Of a stretch of 64,000 bases of DNA, positions 38,854 to 48,644 are shown piece after piece. Source of the stretch: Deinococcus rubellus (lineage in GTDB: Bacteria > Deinococcota > Deinococci > Deinococcales > Deinococcaceae); contig NZ_CP104213.1 of assembly GCF_025244745.1 (NCBI RefSeq), forward strand, positions 2,549,501 through 2,613,500. Reading direction: 5' to 3'. The position numbers and the translations under genes were made by a program. A model generated the notes under the pieces. It worked only from the letters and a program-made list of their open reading frames with translations. It was not told where the DNA came from and made no database searches. Each line of letters opens with the position of its first letter. Within the stretch, counting starts at the first letter, position 1.

Positions 38854-39324
38854 ATGTCTCAACCCGAGCTGGACGCCATTGACCGCCGAATTCTGGGCAT
38901 CTTGCAGCGCGACGGGCGCATTCCCAACACCGAACTGGCCGACGAGGTGGGGCTGACCCCGGCTCCGACCCTGCGGCGGGTGCGGCGGCTGGAGGAAGAG
39001 GGCGTCATCCGGCGCTACGTGGCCCTGCTCGATCCCAAGAAGGTGGGGCGCGATTTGACCGTGTTCGTCAACGTGAGCCTCGACAAGCAGACCAAGCCCG
39101 GCTTCCAGACCTTTGCCGAGCACATGATCCGCCGCCCGGAAGTGCTGGAATGCTACCTGTGCCTGGGCGAGAGCGACTTTCTGCTGAAGGTCTGCGTGCC
39201 GGACCTCGACGCCTACCAGCGCTTTCTGGTCGATGTGCTGGCGGCCATTCCAGGGGTCCGCAACACCAACAGCACCATCATCGTCAAGCAGGAAAAGAGT
39301 ACGACCAGTCTGCCGCTGGAGTAG
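38854..39324 (+). CDS. Lrp/AsnC-family transcriptional regulator
   Basis: 156 residues: an N-terminal helix-turn-helix (LDAIDRRILGILQRDGRIPNTELADEVGLTPAPTLRRVRRLEEEGVIRRYVALLD, given here as a region at residues 5-60) and a C-terminal RAM/ligand-binding domain of alpha-beta sandwich type (VFVNVSLDKQ; VLECYLCLGESDFLLKVCVPDL). Proteins of this family form octamers and respond to amino acids. Divergent from ald and likely to activate it in response to alanine. Leaderless: TAGACT at 38842-38847, 6 nt before ATG. Confidence 0.93.
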   Translation: MSQPELDAIDRRILGILQRDGRIPNTELADEVGLTPAPTLRRVRRLEEEGVIRRYVALLDPKKVGRDLTVFVNVSLDKQTKPGFQTFAEHMIRRPEVLECYLCLGESDFLLKVCVPDLDAYQRFLVDVLAAIPGVRNTNSTIIVKQEKSTTSLPLE

Positions 39325-39381
39325 TCCGCCCCACTTCCCCGTGCGGCGACCTTTCCCCTGCGCGGCGGCTATGCTGCGTCG

Positions 39382-40569
39382 GTGCAGTCCACTTCCGCCC
39401 CTTTTCCCGCGCCGCCCCGCAGCCTGGCGGCGGTGGCCCTTGGCATTTTCCTGCTGCTGGGCATCATCTATCCGATTCTCGGCCCGGCACTGCCCCGGCT
39501 CAGCGCGCAGTTTGGCCTGCAAGCCACTGGGGCGTCACTCCTGCTGAGCGCCAACTCGGCGGGGGCCTTTCTGGGGGTGGTACTGGCAGGCCTGCTGCCC
39601 GAGCGCCTCATGGCCGAGCGGCGGGCGGCGCTGGCGCTGATGCTCACGGCGCTGGGCAGTCTGGGGCTGGCCTTCGCGCCCGACTTTCCGCTGGCGCTGC
39701 TGGCCTCTGGGCTGCTGGGCCTGGGATTCGGCATGCTCGACCTCACCATCAACGTCTGGCTGTCGGTCCGCTACGGTGAGCGCAGCGCGGCCATGCTGAA
39801 TCTGCTCAGCGCCGGGTTCGGCGTCGGGGCGGTGCTGGCTCCGCTGGCAGTGGGCCGGGCAGGCGGCAACGTGCAATTACCCCTGCTCGGCTGCGCGGTC
39901 TTCGCCGGGCTGCTGCTGTGGCCGCTGCTGAAACTGCCCCGCTCCCCCGCCCCCACCACGCACCTGGAAACCACTGGGAGCACACCAACCCCGCTGCGCA
40001 AGTCGGCCCGGCCCGTTCAGCTTCTGCTGGGCGTCTTTATCCTGCTGTTCATGGTGTACGTCGCCGTCGAGGGCGGGGTGGGGGCCTGGGAAGTCACGGC
40101 GCTGCAAGACAGCCTGGGCCTGAGCACCGCCGCCGCCAGCCAGATCTCCTCGCTCTACTGGGTCTTCTTCACCGCTGGGCGGATGATCACCGCGCCGCTG
40201 ACGCTGCGGTTCGCGCCGCCGCAACTGGTCACCGGCGCGCTGGCGCTGGCCGTCATCAGTCTGGCCTGCGCAGCGATTCCCGCTGCCGCCCCCGCCGCCT
40301 ACAGCCTGACCGGGTTGTTTCTGGCCCCGGTCTTTGCCACCAGCCTGGTGTGGCTGAGCCGCGAACTGCCGGGCAAGAGTGCCCCGACCCTGGTGTTTGC
40401 TGGGGGCTTCCTGGGGCCGGTGCTGTTCTCACCGGTCATCGGCTCGCTGCGCGACACCTTCGGCCCCGCTGCGACCCCACTCGCATTGACGGGCATCGCC
40501 GCGCTCGATCTGCTTCTGGTGGTGTGGCTGGTGAACCTGCTGCGCCGCCGCCCGCGCCTGGCCGTCTGA
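39382..40569 (+). CDS. Major facilitator superfamily transporter
   Basis: 395 residues, about 12 membrane segments in two halves separated by a short hydrophilic loop near residue 195 (PTTHLETTGSTPTPLRKS). The family loop 2-3 motif is weak (LLPERLMAERRAA). GTG start at 39382 with TATGCT at 39370-39375, 6 nt upstream (leaderless). The N-terminal half contains GIIYPILGPALPRLSAQFG, typical of sugar/fucose or drug efflux permeases, but the substrate cannot be inferred. Stand-alone gene after the Lrp regulator. Confidence 0.9.
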   Translation: MQSTSAPFPAPPRSLAAVALGIFLLLGIIYPILGPALPRLSAQFGLQATGASLLLSANSAGAFLGVVLAGLLPERLMAERRAALALMLTALGSLGLAFAPDFPLALLASGLLGLGFGMLDLTINVWLSVRYGERSAAMLNLLSAGFGVGAVLAPLAVGRAGGNVQLPLLGCAVFAGLLLWPLLKLPRSPAPTTHLETTGSTPTPLRKSARPVQLLLGVFILLFMVYVAVEGGVGAWEVTALQDSLGLSTAAASQISSLYWVFFTAGRMITAPLTLRFAPPQLVTGALALAVISLACAAIPAAAPAAYSLTGLFLAPVFATSLVWLSRELPGKSAPTLVFAGGFLGPVLFSPVIGSLRDTFGPAATPLALTGIAALDLLLVVWLVNLLRRRPRLAV

Positions 40570-40659
40570 CCTGATGTTCACGAACCCTGGCAGCGCTCGC
40601 TGGGTGGACACCCGTTTCATCTTGCCGTGAGCGTGGCCACATGCCCTAGACTGACAGGC

Positions 40660-41097
40660 GTGTCGTGCGTGCTGAGGGCGGTCGGGGCCGAGTTCGAGGT
40701 GGACGCGTTCTTGCGTCGCAGCCGTTTCTCGCCGATGAAAGTCTGGCGGCGCGGCGAGAAGCTCAGTTCCCGGCGCGGCGACGCTGAACCGGGCCAGGAA
40801 CTCAAACACGGGCAGTCCGGCTTTGCCGCGCTGGCCAGCGCCGCTCCCTTCCGGCAGCCCGCCCAGCAGGCCAGCGACGCCGAACTGTTTCTCAAACGCC
40901 ACGAGGCAGCCCTCTCGGCGCTGGCCGACTGCCCCGGCGTGGACGCCATCCTGCTCGACTTCGGTATTGAGGACCGTCCGCTGGGCCTGTACAGCAGCGA
41001 CACCCAGACCAGCTACTTTCCACCGGAACTGCTGCGGCAGATGGGCAAGCTGAATATTGGCCTGGTCATCACCCGCTACCCCGAGACGGCAGACTGA
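40660..41097 (+). CDS. Conserved hypothetical protein
   Basis: 145 residues from GTG at 40660; this start is chosen because TAGACT at 40647-40652 lies 7 nt upstream, while the frame opening at 40627 would include it. Soluble, no signal. The sequence begins with a short beta-alpha unit (LRAVGAEFEVDAFLRRSRFSPMKVWRRGEKLS) and ends with ILLDFGIEDRPLGLYSSDTQTSYFPPELLRQMGKLNIGLVITRY, a pattern I have seen in stand-alone bacterial hypotheticals of unknown function. No catalytic motif recognised. Confidence 0.7.
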   Translation: MSCVLRAVGAEFEVDAFLRRSRFSPMKVWRRGEKLSSRRGDAEPGQELKHGQSGFAALASAAPFRQPAQQASDAELFLKRHEAALSALADCPGVDAILLDFGIEDRPLGLYSSDTQTSYFPPELLRQMGKLNIGLVITRYPETAD

Positions 41098-41160
41098 GCG
41101 CCGGGGACAGGAGGGGGCAGGGACACCCATCCCCACCGTCCAGGACTAGATTAAGTCCCT

Positions 41161-41748
41161 ATGAAGTGGCTCACTGCTGCCCTGCTGTCCGTCGCCGCCG
41201 TACTGGGCGGACTGCTCTTTTTTCGCGGCAATACCGCCGAGGCGCTGGGCGGCACTGCACTCGACCCGGCCCCACGCGTGACGGCCCTCAAGATGATTGG
41301 CGACGACGGACAACCGGCGGTACTGGGAGGCCCGGCCGAACAGGTGCGGCTGGTGTTCTTCGGCTTCACCCGCTGCCCGGACGTCTGCCCGTTGACCCTG
41401 GGCCGCCTCTCCAAAATTTACCAGCAGCTCAGTGCCAAGCAGCAGAGCGAGCTGCAGGTACAGCTCGTCAGCGTTGATCCGCAGCACGATACGCCCAGGG
41501 TGCTGCGCGCTTACCTTAGCAACTTCGATTCGCAGTTTCGCGGTCTGACCGGCACGCCTGCCATTGCCAAGACTGCCGCCAGCACCTTCTTTATCCTCAA
41601 CACCCGCACCGATAGCGGCAACATTCTACACGGCGACCAGATCGCGGTGCTCGACCGCCAGGGCCGCTTCCGGCGGGTCTACAACGGCGACTCGCTCGGC
41701 GACGGCACCCTGAGCGCTGATCTGCCCCAGTTGCTGAACAACTACTGA
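41161..41748 (+). CDS. SCO1/SenC-family copper chaperone
   Basis: 195 residues: an N-terminal anchor (WLTAALLSVAAVLGGLLFF) and a thioredoxin-like domain with the copper-binding pair in FTRCPDVCPLTLG and a downstream His in NILHGDQIAVLD. SCO proteins deliver copper to the CuA site of cytochrome c oxidase or act in thiol redox on the outer face of the membrane. No oxidase gene is adjacent in the window. Probable -10 TAGATT (41147-41152), 8 nt before the ATG. Ends at the strong bidirectional terminator shared with the M16 gene. Confidence 0.92.
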   Translation: MKWLTAALLSVAAVLGGLLFFRGNTAEALGGTALDPAPRVTALKMIGDDGQPAVLGGPAEQVRLVFFGFTRCPDVCPLTLGRLSKIYQQLSAKQQSELQVQLVSVDPQHDTPRVLRAYLSNFDSQFRGLTGTPAIAKTAASTFFILNTRTDSGNILHGDQIAVLDRQGRFRRVYNGDSLGDGTLSADLPQLLNNY

Positions 41749-41757
41749 GCAGGCCAA

Positions 41758-41799
41758 CGAGGAGCAGGCCACCCGCGAATCTGGGTGGCCTGCTCCTCG
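41758..41799. terminator. Bidirectional terminator with perfect 17-bp stem
   Basis: The 17-nt arm at 41758-41774 (CGAGGAGCAG...ACCC) is the exact reverse complement of 41783-41799, with an 8-nt loop. It separates the convergent SCO1 and M16 genes; T-rich sequence follows on the right. Confidence 0.9.
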
Positions 41800-41806
41800 T
41801 CTAGGT

Positions 41807-44608
41807 TTATTTGCCGCCCTCCGGCCCCGCCGTCACCTCCACGATGTTGTCAGGGTCAAGCAGTTCCTTGGCGGCCTGGTTCACCGCGGCAGGCGTCACC
41901 GCGTTGATCTTGGCCTGATAATCGGTGAGTTCGCTCAGCGGCAGCCCGTCCGACACCAGGCTGGTGAAGGTGGCCGCCAGCGCGGCAGGGTCGGCGAGGC
42001 CCACCGTGTAGCTGCTCAGCAGCCCGTTCTTCGACGTGGCGACCTCGGTGGCGGTGAGACCGTTGTCGCGCACGTCCTTGAGGATGTTCAGCGCTCCCTG
42101 AATGGCCTTGTCGGTGTCCTTGGGGTTGGTCTGGAGCGAGATGGAGAAGGCCCCCGGCTGCTTGAGCGCCGCAAAGCCGCTGCCCACGCCGTAGGTCAGG
42201 CCCTCCTTGTCACGCAACTCGGTGCCCAGGCGGCTCGACAGGGTACTGCCGCCCAGCACGTCGTTGAGCACCAGCGAGGCGTAGTAGCGCGGGTCGCTGC
42301 GGGCGATGCTCTGGTAGCCTAAGTAGGTCACCGCCTGGGTCTTGCCGGGCAGATCACCGAACGCCTTGACGACTCCGGCAGGCTTGCCAATCATCGGATA
42401 CACCACCTGCGGCGCGGGGCCAGAAGCGCTCCAGCCGCCGAACTTCTGGTTGAGCAGCGTTCTCACCTGGGCCGGGTCGAAATTCCCCACCAGGGTCAAC
42501 ACAGTGGCGTCGGGGCGGTAGTGGGTCTTGTAGAAGTCGAGGGCGTCCTGGCGGGTCAGCGCGCCGATGGTGGCGGGGCTGCTGAACACCTGCCAGGGAT
42601 TGCCCGCCGGATAAAGGGTTTTGCGGAACACCTTGATGGCCACGCTGCCGGGGTCGTCGTTGGCCTGCACGGCTCCCTGGACGGCGCGGGCCTGCGAGCG
42701 CTTGAACTGGTCCGCCGGAAAGGTGGCGTTTTGCAGGATGTCGGCGAGTGCGGTGAGCAGCACCGGCAGGTCCTTGTCGCGGCTGGCCCCGCCGATCTGC
42801 ACCCCGAAGCGGTTGGCCGCCGGAGCGAGCTGCGCGCCCACGTCGTCGAGCAGCTTGGCCAGGGTCAGTTCGTCGCGGGTCTGGGTGCCCGAGAGCAGGT
42901 TGGCCGCCACCAGATCGACCAGCCCGGCCCCGGCGTCGGTGTCGAACTCGCGCCCGGCCTTGACGTTGGCGCTGAGGCTGACGGTGGGCGTGGAGGTGTC
43001 TCTCAGCAGCATCACGGTCATGCCGTTGGGCAGCGTGAACTTGTCGGGCAAGGTGATCTTGGCCTGGCCCGAGGGCTGGTACGCGGGCAGATACTTGGCG
43101 ACCTCGGCAGGATCGACGGGTGGCCCGGCATTGAAGGCTTCCTGGGTGGCCCCGCCCGCGCTGGGCGCATTGCCGCTGCCTGCCACGGCCTTGGTCGGCT
43201 CGAAGTAGCCTACCGTGCGGGCGCTATCGGGAAGGTATTTCTGGGCCACCCGGCGCACGTCCGCAGGCGTGACGGTCTGCAGGGCCGCCAGGAACTTGTC
43301 GGTGTACTGGTAATCGCCCGCAGTGGTGGCGTCCATGCCCAGGTTGGTGGCCTGCGCGTCAATCGAGCGGGTGCCCAGCAGCGTGCTGGTACTGATGCTG
43401 GTTTTGGCGCGGGCGATCTCCTCGGCGCTCACCAGATTGGTCCGCACGTCGGCCAGGGTCGCCAGCAGGGCGGCGTCGAGCTTGGGCAGACCAGTATCCG
43501 GGGTCGGGGTGAAGTTGAATGAATACCAGCCGCCGCGCGCGAACTGGTACGGCAGTGTGCCGCCATCTGCCGCCAGCCCGGACTCGAACATCGACTGATA
43601 CAGCTTGCTGGTGCGCCCGGAGAGCAGCACGTAGTCGAGCACCTTGAGGGCCGCAGCGTCGGGGCTGCTGACATCGGGGAGCGGGTACACGGCGTTGAGC
43701 AGCGGCGTGGACCCAGCTTCCTTGAGCACGATGGGAGCCTTGGGCGGCGACTTGCCGAGGGTGGCCTCGCTGCCGCCCGGCACCAGCGGCGCACTGGTCG
43801 TCACCGGCAGGGTGCCGGGCTTGCCCAGCTTACCGAAGGCCGCCTGAATCTGCTGCATCATGTCGGCAGTCTGGAAATCGCCCACCACGATCAGGGTGGC
43901 GTATTCGGGCGAGTAGTACTTCTTGTAATAGGCGCTCACCTCGGCTGCCGTGAAACCCTCGATGTCCTGGCGGGTGCCGCCCACCGTCAGGCCGTAGGGC
44001 GACCCCGGAAAGGCCGCCGCCTGCACGGCGCGCTCCAGACGGTAGGCGGGGTCGTTCTCGTCACCCTCGATTTCAGACAAGACGACATTGCGCTCGCTGG
44101 TCAACGCCGCCGGGTCAATTTTGGCGTTCACCATCCGGTCCGCTTCGAGTTGCAGGGCCGCGCCCGCCTTCTCGCGCTCCACGGTTTCATGGTAGGCGGT
44201 CTGGTCGTAGTAGGTGAAGGCGTTGAAGTCGGCTCCGAGTGCCCCGAGGAGGCGGCCAAACTGCACTGGCCTGTCGGTGGTGCCCTTGAACATCAGGTGC
44301 TCGAGCTGGTGGGCGATGCCGTTGACGCCGGGGGCCTCGTTGCGCGAACCGATCTTGTAAAAGACCTGCACGCTGACGACGGGCGCGCCGTGCACTTCCT
44401 TGGTCAGCACCGTCAGGCCGTTACTCAGCACCGTGCGCTTGACGTCGCGGGTGAGGCTGAAATCGTTCGGGCTGGCGGCGCTCAGGACCGGCGATGGCTT
44501 GGCCGTGCTGGTTACGGGCGCAGCACTTCCCCCGGTCACAGCAGCCAGCACGGGCGAGGCGGCGAGGGCAGCATTCAGGGCCAGGGTTGCGCTCAGAAAT
44601 CGTTTCAT
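41807..44608 (-). CDS. M16-family zinc metalloprotease, two fused halves
   Basis: 933 residues with a signal peptide (LSATLALNAALAASPVLA). Each half is an M16-type (pitrilysin/insulinase) fold repeated, about 55-480 and 500-930. The first half carries the zinc site HxxEH as H100-Q-L-E103-H104 (GIAHQLEHLMFKGT) and the downstream Glu in NVVLSEIEGDEND about 77 residues later, so it is the active half; the second lacks HxxEH and has the usual R/Y substrate-closing region. Such large secreted fused forms degrade peptides in a closed chamber, in the periplasm or on the surface. Single gene, SD GGAGG before the ATG. Confidence 0.95.
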   Translation of the reverse strand: MKRFLSATLALNAALAASPVLAAVTGGSAAPVTSTAKPSPVLSAASPNDFSLTRDVKRTVLSNGLTVLTKEVHGAPVVSVQVFYKIGSRNEAPGVNGIAHQLEHLMFKGTTDRPVQFGRLLGALGADFNAFTYYDQTAYHETVEREKAGAALQLEADRMVNAKIDPAALTSERNVVLSEIEGDENDPAYRLERAVQAAAFPGSPYGLTVGGTRQDIEGFTAAEVSAYYKKYYSPEYATLIVVGDFQTADMMQQIQAAFGKLGKPGTLPVTTSAPLVPGGSEATLGKSPPKAPIVLKEAGSTPLLNAVYPLPDVSSPDAAALKVLDYVLLSGRTSKLYQSMFESGLAADGGTLPYQFARGGWYSFNFTPTPDTGLPKLDAALLATLADVRTNLVSAEEIARAKTSISTSTLLGTRSIDAQATNLGMDATTAGDYQYTDKFLAALQTVTPADVRRVAQKYLPDSARTVGYFEPTKAVAGSGNAPSAGGATQEAFNAGPPVDPAEVAKYLPAYQPSGQAKITLPDKFTLPNGMTVMLLRDTSTPTVSLSANVKAGREFDTDAGAGLVDLVAANLLSGTQTRDELTLAKLLDDVGAQLAPAANRFGVQIGGASRDKDLPVLLTALADILQNATFPADQFKRSQARAVQGAVQANDDPGSVAIKVFRKTLYPAGNPWQVFSSPATIGALTRQDALDFYKTHYRPDATVLTLVGNFDPAQVRTLLNQKFGGWSASGPAPQVVYPMIGKPAGVVKAFGDLPGKTQAVTYLGYQSIARSDPRYYASLVLNDVLGGSTLSSRLGTELRDKEGLTYGVGSGFAALKQPGAFSISLQTNPKDTDKAIQGALNILKDVRDNGLTATEVATSKNGLLSSYTVGLADPAALAATFTSLVSDGLPLSELTDYQAKINAVTPAAVNQAAKELLDPDNIVEVTAGPEGGK

Positions 44609-44805
44609 GAAGCCTCCGAAAAAGTGAACAGGGAAACAGGAAGATCAGTAGCGTGATTGGAAAGCGGGGAACTGCCGATCAGCCTAGCGTCAGGCGGCCC
44701 CGCCAGAAAGGGAGCTGGATGAGAAACGGCGCAGCTGCGCCGAGTGAGAAAGCGAAGCACACCACAGATGGAACCGTTCCCATGCTGCCCCGCTATGCTG
44801 AAGGC

Positions 44806-46932
44806 ATGACCAAGCCGCCTGCCCCAGATGCTCCGGAGAACCCGCCCCGCAGCGCCGCCGACCAGCCGATTCCCGACCAATCTGCCTCTGCTCAGCCCGC
44901 GCCCGATTCGTCCGCCGCGCCCGTCAGAAAGCCCCGCGCCCCGCGCAAGTCGGCGGCCAGCTTGGAGCACGCGGGAACCGGAGCAGCCAGGCCGACCAGC
45001 AAACCGCGCAGCAAGAAAGCCGCCGAAGCAGCGGCCACAGCAGACACGCCTGCGGCCCCCGAGCTGAGCGGCCACGATCTCAGCACCTTCAACATCCGGC
45101 TGGAGCGCTACCGTCAGGATCTGGAAAACAGCCTGCGGGCGGTTTACGGCAAGCAGGTGGACGCCTTATGGCCCCGGCTGGAAGCGCTGCTGCGCCGGGC
45201 ACTGGCCGAGCGCCCTGCCGACCTCAAGCGGCTCGACGAGGCCCGGCTGCTGCGCCCCGACTGGCTGCAAGTGCCGGAGATGATCGGTTACGTGGCCTAC
45301 ACCGACCGCTTTGCGGGTACCCTGCGCGGCGTGTCGCAGCGGCTCGGCTACCTGGAGGAACTGGGCGTCAAGTACCTGCACCTGATGCCGCTCCTGAAGC
45401 CGCGCGCCAGGGAGAACGACGGCGGCTACGCGGTGGCCGACTACCGCGCTGTGCGTGAGGACCTGGGCAGCATAGACGATCTGCGCTCGCTGACCGCCGA
45501 GCTGCGCGGGCGGGGCATCAGCCTGGAACTCGATCTGGTCATCAACCACGTGGCCCGGGAACACGACTGGGCGGTGCGCGCCAGGGCCGGGGAAGCCAGA
45601 TACCGCGACTACTTCCTGCTGTTTCCTGACCGCCAGATGCCCGACGCCTACGAGCGCAGCCTACCGGAGATCTTCCCGGATTTCGCGCCGGGCAACTTCA
45701 CCTGGAACGAGGAGGCCGCCAGCTGGGTCTGGACGACCTTCAACTCGTACCAGTGGGACCTAAACTGGGCCAACCCGGACGTGTTTCTGGAGTTCGTGGA
45801 CATCATCCTGTACCTGGCCAACCAGGGTGTGGAGATCTTCCGGCTCGACGCCATCGCCTTCTTGTGGAAGCGGCTGGGCACCGACTCGCAAAACCAGCCG
45901 GAAGTGCATGACCTGACCCGCGCCCTGCGCGCCTGCGCCCGCATCGTGGCCCCGGCAGTGGCCTTCAAGGCCGAGGCGATCGTCTCGCCCGGTGACCTGA
46001 TCGCCTACCTGGGCAAGCGCGACCACTCCGGCAAAGTGTCGGACATGGCCTACCACAACTCGCTGATGGTGCAGCTGTGGAGCAGCCTGGCCAGCCGCAA
46101 CACCCGGCTGTTCGAGCAGGCCCTCTCGGCATTTGCGCCCAAGCCGACCAACACCACCTGGGGGCTGTACGTACGCTGCCACGACGACATCGGCTGGGCC
46201 ATCAGCGACCACGACGCGGGCATGGCGGGCACTGTGGGCTGGGGCCACCGGGCCTTTCTGAGCGACTTCTACAGCGGCGAGTGGCCCGGCTCATTCGCGC
46301 GCGGGCAGGTCTTCCAGGCCAACCCGCGCACCGGAGACCGCCGAATCAGCGGCTCGGCGGCCAGCCTGGCCGGACTGGAGGCGGCGCAAACCCCGGAAGA
46401 CGTGTCCCTGGCCCTGAGGCGTTTGCGGCTGCTGCACGCCGTGACGCTGGGCTACGGCGGCGTGCCGCTGCTGTACATGGGTGACGAACTGGCCCTGACC
46501 AACGATTACAGCTACCAGGACGTGCCGGAACACGCCTCCGACAACCGCTGGCTGCACCGCCCGGCGATGGACTGGGACAAGGCTGAGGAGCGCGCCGATT
46601 CGGCCACGCCCGCTGGACAGATGTACGCCGCCCTGCAACAGCTCATCCGCGCCCGCCAGCAACTGCCGCACCTGCATGCCAGCATCGAATCGCAGGTCGT
46701 CCGCAGCTCCAACGAACACACCCTGCTGCTGCGCCGGTCACACCCCCTGGGCCAGATGCTGGGCGTCTACAACTTCACGGGTGAGTTTCAGCCGCTGCCC
46801 GCCTGGGTGCTGCGCGAGGTGGTGGGCGACTTCCCGCGCGACGCCATCAGCGGCCACGAGTGGAATCTGACCAACGAGGAAGTGGCTCTGGAACCTTACG
46901 GAGCCTACTGGCTGATCGAGCAGCCGCGCTGA
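44806..46932 (+). CDS. Amylosucrase (GH13 subfamily 4)
   Basis: 708 residues from ATG at 44806; TATGCT at 44794-44799 lies 6 nt upstream, while a longer frame from 44653 would include this promoter. The catalytic core matches amylosucrase of Deinococcus and Neisseria: [40 protein letters not shown], nucleophile Asp348 in [12 protein letters not shown], acid/base Glu390 in FKAEAIVSP, and Asp461 in VRCHDDIGW. It moves glucose from sucrose to growing alpha-glucan, making glycogen-like polymer. The first 90 residues are an extra Pro/Ala/Lys-rich tail not needed in the family. Stand-alone; no sucrose transporter seen nearby. Confidence 0.93.
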   Translation: MTKPPAPDAPENPPRSAADQPIPDQSASAQPAPDSSAAPVRKPRAPRKSAASLEHAGTGAARPTSKPRSKKAAEAAATADTPAAPELSGHDLSTFNIRLERYRQDLENSLRAVYGKQVDALWPRLEALLRRALAERPADLKRLDEARLLRPDWLQVPEMIGYVAYTDRFAGTLRGVSQRLGYLEELGVKYLHLMPLLKPRARENDGGYAVADYRAVREDLGSIDDLRSLTAELRGRGISLELDLVINHVAREHDWAVRARAGEARYRDYFLLFPDRQMPDAYERSLPEIFPDFAPGNFTWNEEAASWVWTTFNSYQWDLNWANPDVFLEFVDIILYLANQGVEIFRLDAIAFLWKRLGTDSQNQPEVHDLTRALRACARIVAPAVAFKAEAIVSPGDLIAYLGKRDHSGKVSDMAYHNSLMVQLWSSLASRNTRLFEQALSAFAPKPTNTTWGLYVRCHDDIGWAISDHDAGMAGTVGWGHRAFLSDFYSGEWPGSFARGQVFQANPRTGDRRISGSAASLAGLEAAQTPEDVSLALRRLRLLHAVTLGYGGVPLLYMGDELALTNDYSYQDVPEHASDNRWLHRPAMDWDKAEERADSATPAGQMYAALQQLIRARQQLPHLHASIESQVVRSSNEHTLLLRRSHPLGQMLGVYNFTGEFQPLPAWVLREVVGDFPRDAISGHEWNLTNEEVALEPYGAYWLIEQPR

Positions 46933-46999
46933 AATCGCCGTGCTGAGATCAAGGCCCACTCCGCTTTTTCAAAGTTCATTCGGGCGCAGACTGTCCAGC

Positions 47000-47173
47000 A
47001 TGACCAGAAAATCCATCAAACTCCCCACCGCCGCCGCGCTGAAGCTGGCCCGAGACGCCGCCGAGCGCCTCGGCTCGCTGAGCAAAGACCCCACTGTCCG
47101 GCAGGAAGCCCTCAACGTGACCGACGCCTTGCAGCGCCTGCTGCGGGCGGTCAAGGGTTCCAAACCGCGCTGA
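47000..47173 (+). CDS. Small basic hypothetical protein
   Basis: 57 residues from ATG at 47000, chosen because CAGACT at 46987-46992 lies 7 nt upstream (leaderless); the frame opens at 46940. All-helical, rich in Lys/Arg/Ala (IKLPTAAALKLARDAAERLGSL ... LNVTDALQRLLRAVKGSKPR). No family recognised; the charge could suit nucleic-acid or protein binding. Lies between amylosucrase and the IPP isomerase. Confidence 0.55.
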   Translation: MTRKSIKLPTAAALKLARDAAERLGSLSKDPTVRQEALNVTDALQRLLRAVKGSKPR

Positions 47174-47206
47174 ACCCTGGAGTGCCGAGCCGCTAGAGTG
47201 GGCGCT

Positions 47207-48244
47207 ATGCCCCTGCCCACCCAGCCGCACGCGAGCGCCGAATCCGCTGCCGAGACGGTCCAGGGCCGCAAGCTGCGCCACATCGAGGCGTGCCTGCGCC
47301 CCGAGAGCCAGTATCAGACAGTGACCACCGGGCTGGAGGGGGTCCGCTGGCCCTACTGCGCCCTGCCAGAACTCGATCTGGACGCGGTGGACCTCTCCAC
47401 CCAGTTTCTCGGCAAGGCCCTCAGCGCGCCGGTCCTGATCGGGGCGATGACCGGCGGAGCGCGGCAGTCGGGCCGGATCAACCGCAATCTGGCGCTGGCC
47501 GCCCAGCGGCTCGGCCTGGGCCTGATGCTGGGCAGTCAGCGGGTGATGCTGGAAGACCCTTCCGCGCTGAGCAGCTTCCAGGTGCGCCCACACGCCCCCG
47601 ACATTCTCTTGATCGGCAACCTGGGCGCGGCGCAGCTTCTCAAGGGCTACGGGGCCGCCGAGATCACGCGGGCCATTGAGTTGATCGGCGCGGACGCCCT
47701 GGCAATCCATGTCAATCCCCTGCAAGAAGCCCTGCAACACGGCGGCGACACCCACTGGGCCGGGCTGGCGGCGCGGCTGGGCGAGGTGGTGCCGGGTGTG
47801 CCTTACCCGCTGCTGCTCAAGGAAGTCGGGCATGGCCTGAGCGCCGGGGTGGCCCGCACGGTGGCGGCGGCAGGTTTTGCAGCGCTCGACGTGGCAGGCG
47901 CGGGCGGCACCAGTTGGGCGCGGGTGGAGGCGCTGGTCCGGTATGGCGAGGTCCGCAGCCCCGACCTATGCGAGATCGGCCTTCCGACGGCCCAGGCACT
48001 CCGCGAGGTCCGCGCCGCCGTGCCGCAGATGCCGCTGATCGCGTCAGGGGGCATCCGCACCGGGCTGGACGCCGCCAAGGCCTTGCTGCTGGGCGCGCAG
48101 GCGGTGGCAGTGGCCCGGCCCCTGCTCGCCCCCGCCCTGGAAAGCGCCGAGGCGGTGGAGGCGTGGCTGGAGCAGTTCATTCACGAATTGCGCGTGGCCT
48201 TGTTCGTGGGGGGTTTTGCGGATGTGGCCGCCGCGCAGCGTTGA
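47207..48244 (+). CDS. fni: Type 2 isopentenyl-diphosphate delta-isomerase
   Basis: 345 residues from ATG at 47207; TAGAGT at 47194-47199 is 7 nt upstream, and the three extra codons to 47198 overlap it. FMN-dependent TIM-barrel enzyme: LIGAMTGGARQSGRINRNLALAAQRLGLGLMLGSQR, ADALAIHVNPLQEALQ, and the phosphate-binding LIASGGIRTGLDAAKALLLGAQAVAVARP region near the C-terminus. It isomerises IPP and DMAPP for carotenoid (deinoxanthin) and menaquinone synthesis. Its 3' end overlaps 68 nt with a convergent small membrane gene. Confidence 0.93.
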   Translation: MPLPTQPHASAESAAETVQGRKLRHIEACLRPESQYQTVTTGLEGVRWPYCALPELDLDAVDLSTQFLGKALSAPVLIGAMTGGARQSGRINRNLALAAQRLGLGLMLGSQRVMLEDPSALSSFQVRPHAPDILLIGNLGAAQLLKGYGAAEITRAIELIGADALAIHVNPLQEALQHGGDTHWAGLAARLGEVVPGVPYPLLLKEVGHGLSAGVARTVAAAGFAALDVAGAGGTSWARVEALVRYGEVRSPDLCEIGLPTAQALREVRAAVPQMPLIASGGIRTGLDAAKALLLGAQAVAVARPLLAPALESAEAVEAWLEQFIHELRVALFVGGFADVAAAQR

Positions 48245-48497
48245 CCGGGGGCCGGAACTGCCGGGCCGGGACATCGCCACGCCAATGAAGATAATTTCGG
48301 GCGTAGATGGCGGCGAAGGCAGCGGCGCTCAGCAAGAATCCGTACTGCTGGGAGAGGAGAGCATAGACGATCCACAGCAGTTGACCGGCGAACCCCACCA
48401 GCCAGCCCCAGCGTTTGCCGGAGCCGCTGGCGTACAGCGCCGTGACGCCCAGAATCGGCAAAACCCAGGACCAGTACGGCCAGAGAGCGGCGTTCAA
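48177..48497 (-). CDS. Small hypothetical membrane protein
   Basis: 106 residues starting at TTG (48497), supported by a strong SD AGGAGG 8 nt upstream. Three to four hydrophobic segments (YWSWVLPILGVTALYASG; WGWLVGFAGQLLWIVYALLS; FLLSAAAFAAIYARNYL) resemble small PnuC- or SWEET-like units encoded by some bacteria and phages, though I cannot name the family. The Pro/Arg-rich tail lies over the end of fni. Overlap of coding ends this long is unusual, so the true stop may be reached by a short dispensable tail. Confidence 0.62.
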   Translation of the reverse strand: MNAALWPYWSWVLPILGVTALYASGSGKRWGWLVGFAGQLLWIVYALLSQQYGFLLSAAAFAAIYARNYLHWRGDVPARQFRPPVNAARRPHPQNPPRTRPRAIRE

Positions 48498-48644
48498 GGG
48501 TTGACCTCCTGCGCTGCAGCATAGAAGAAGAAGTGTTAAAACCGTGTCAAAGGTGCTGACGCCCCTGACAACTCTTCAATCTGCCGACTGGTTCTCTGCT
48601 GCCACGTTCGCTTGCTCGGCACAATATTTCTGGAGGTCATCACC

